Assembly (NCBI GenBank): GCA_963627445.1 | Contig: CAVGBM010000067.1 | Span: 1 to 12,925 of the forward strand | Reading direction: 5' to 3' | DNA length: 12,925 nucleotides | DNA from: F23-B02 sp963627445 | GTDB lineage: Bacteria; Bacillota; Clostridia; Oscillospirales; Oscillospiraceae | Part shown: positions 12,889 to 12,925 of the stretch, in pieces | How positions within the stretch are numbered: the stretch's first letter is position 1 | Layout of the letters: each line of letters starts with the position of its first letter | Program-made: the position numbers and the translations under genes | The notes under the pieces: generated by a model | Database searches by the model: none | The model's input: the letters and a program-made list of their open reading frames with translations, nothing else | Told to the model about the DNA's origin: nothing

Positions 12889-12925
12889 ACATTTTGTTCA
12901 CAGAAAACACTATATTTGTTCATAT

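Overview
The window looks like a chromosomal segment from a moderately GC-rich Clostridia-type Firmicute, possibly Oscillospiraceae/Ruminococcaceae-like. This rests on the YerC-type TrpR-family regulator, a CIRCE heat-shock operator, near-consensus sigma-A promoters with strong AGGAGG ribosome binding sites, Fur/Zur and apparent ArgR operators, and GC-rich genes separated by AT-rich gaps. The genus cannot be fixed from the sequence. I see no mobile element, CRISPR array or phage gene.

Left part (1-2107, minus strand). A tRNA-Val(UAC) is cut by the left edge and has its own consensus promoter. Upstream of it on the same strand lies a compact operon transcribed leftward: a YerC-like repressor, a YqeM-like SAM methyltransferase (4-bp ATGA overlap) and the redox-regulated chaperone Hsp33 (hslO). 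A 187-bp divergent intergenic region (2040-2227) holds both promoters and a perfect 11-bp-arm palindrome.

Middle part (2228-7870, plus strand). An nfeD-slipin membrane pair ends in a clear terminator. Next is a eukaryotic-type hexokinase whose candidate -10 box sits just before that terminator hairpin. After a second terminator comes a textbook zinc-uptake operon: a Fur-family regulator (Zur-like), then ZnuA, ZnuC and ZnuB, all with 1-4 bp overlaps. A TTGACA-N17-TATCCT promoter and a 7-1-7 inverted repeat at the transcription start make autoregulation by the first gene likely.

Right part (7871-12055, plus strand). An AT-rich leader carries six TGAAT/ATTCA half-sites resembling ARG boxes and a strong promoter. 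It drives a polar amino-acid ABC transporter (binding lipoprotein, stem-loop, permease, ATPase) followed by an AbgB-like M20 amidohydrolase overlapping the ATPase stop by one base. This reads as an uptake-and-cleavage unit for an amino acid or amino-acid conjugate. The amidohydrolase has a perfect 13-bp hairpin inside its first 17 codons.

Right end (12056-12925). A small secreted protein of unknown function has a signal peptide, an SH3-like region, a Thr/Pro linker and a C-terminal membrane anchor. It is followed by an exact CIRCE element for an HrcA-controlled chaperone operon whose genes lie beyond the window.

Most of the content is recognisable housekeeping and transport. The less ordinary points are regulatory: the early-codon hairpin in the amidohydrolase, the ARG-box-like cluster, the promoter embedded at a terminator, and the altered metal-ligand motif in ZnuA.
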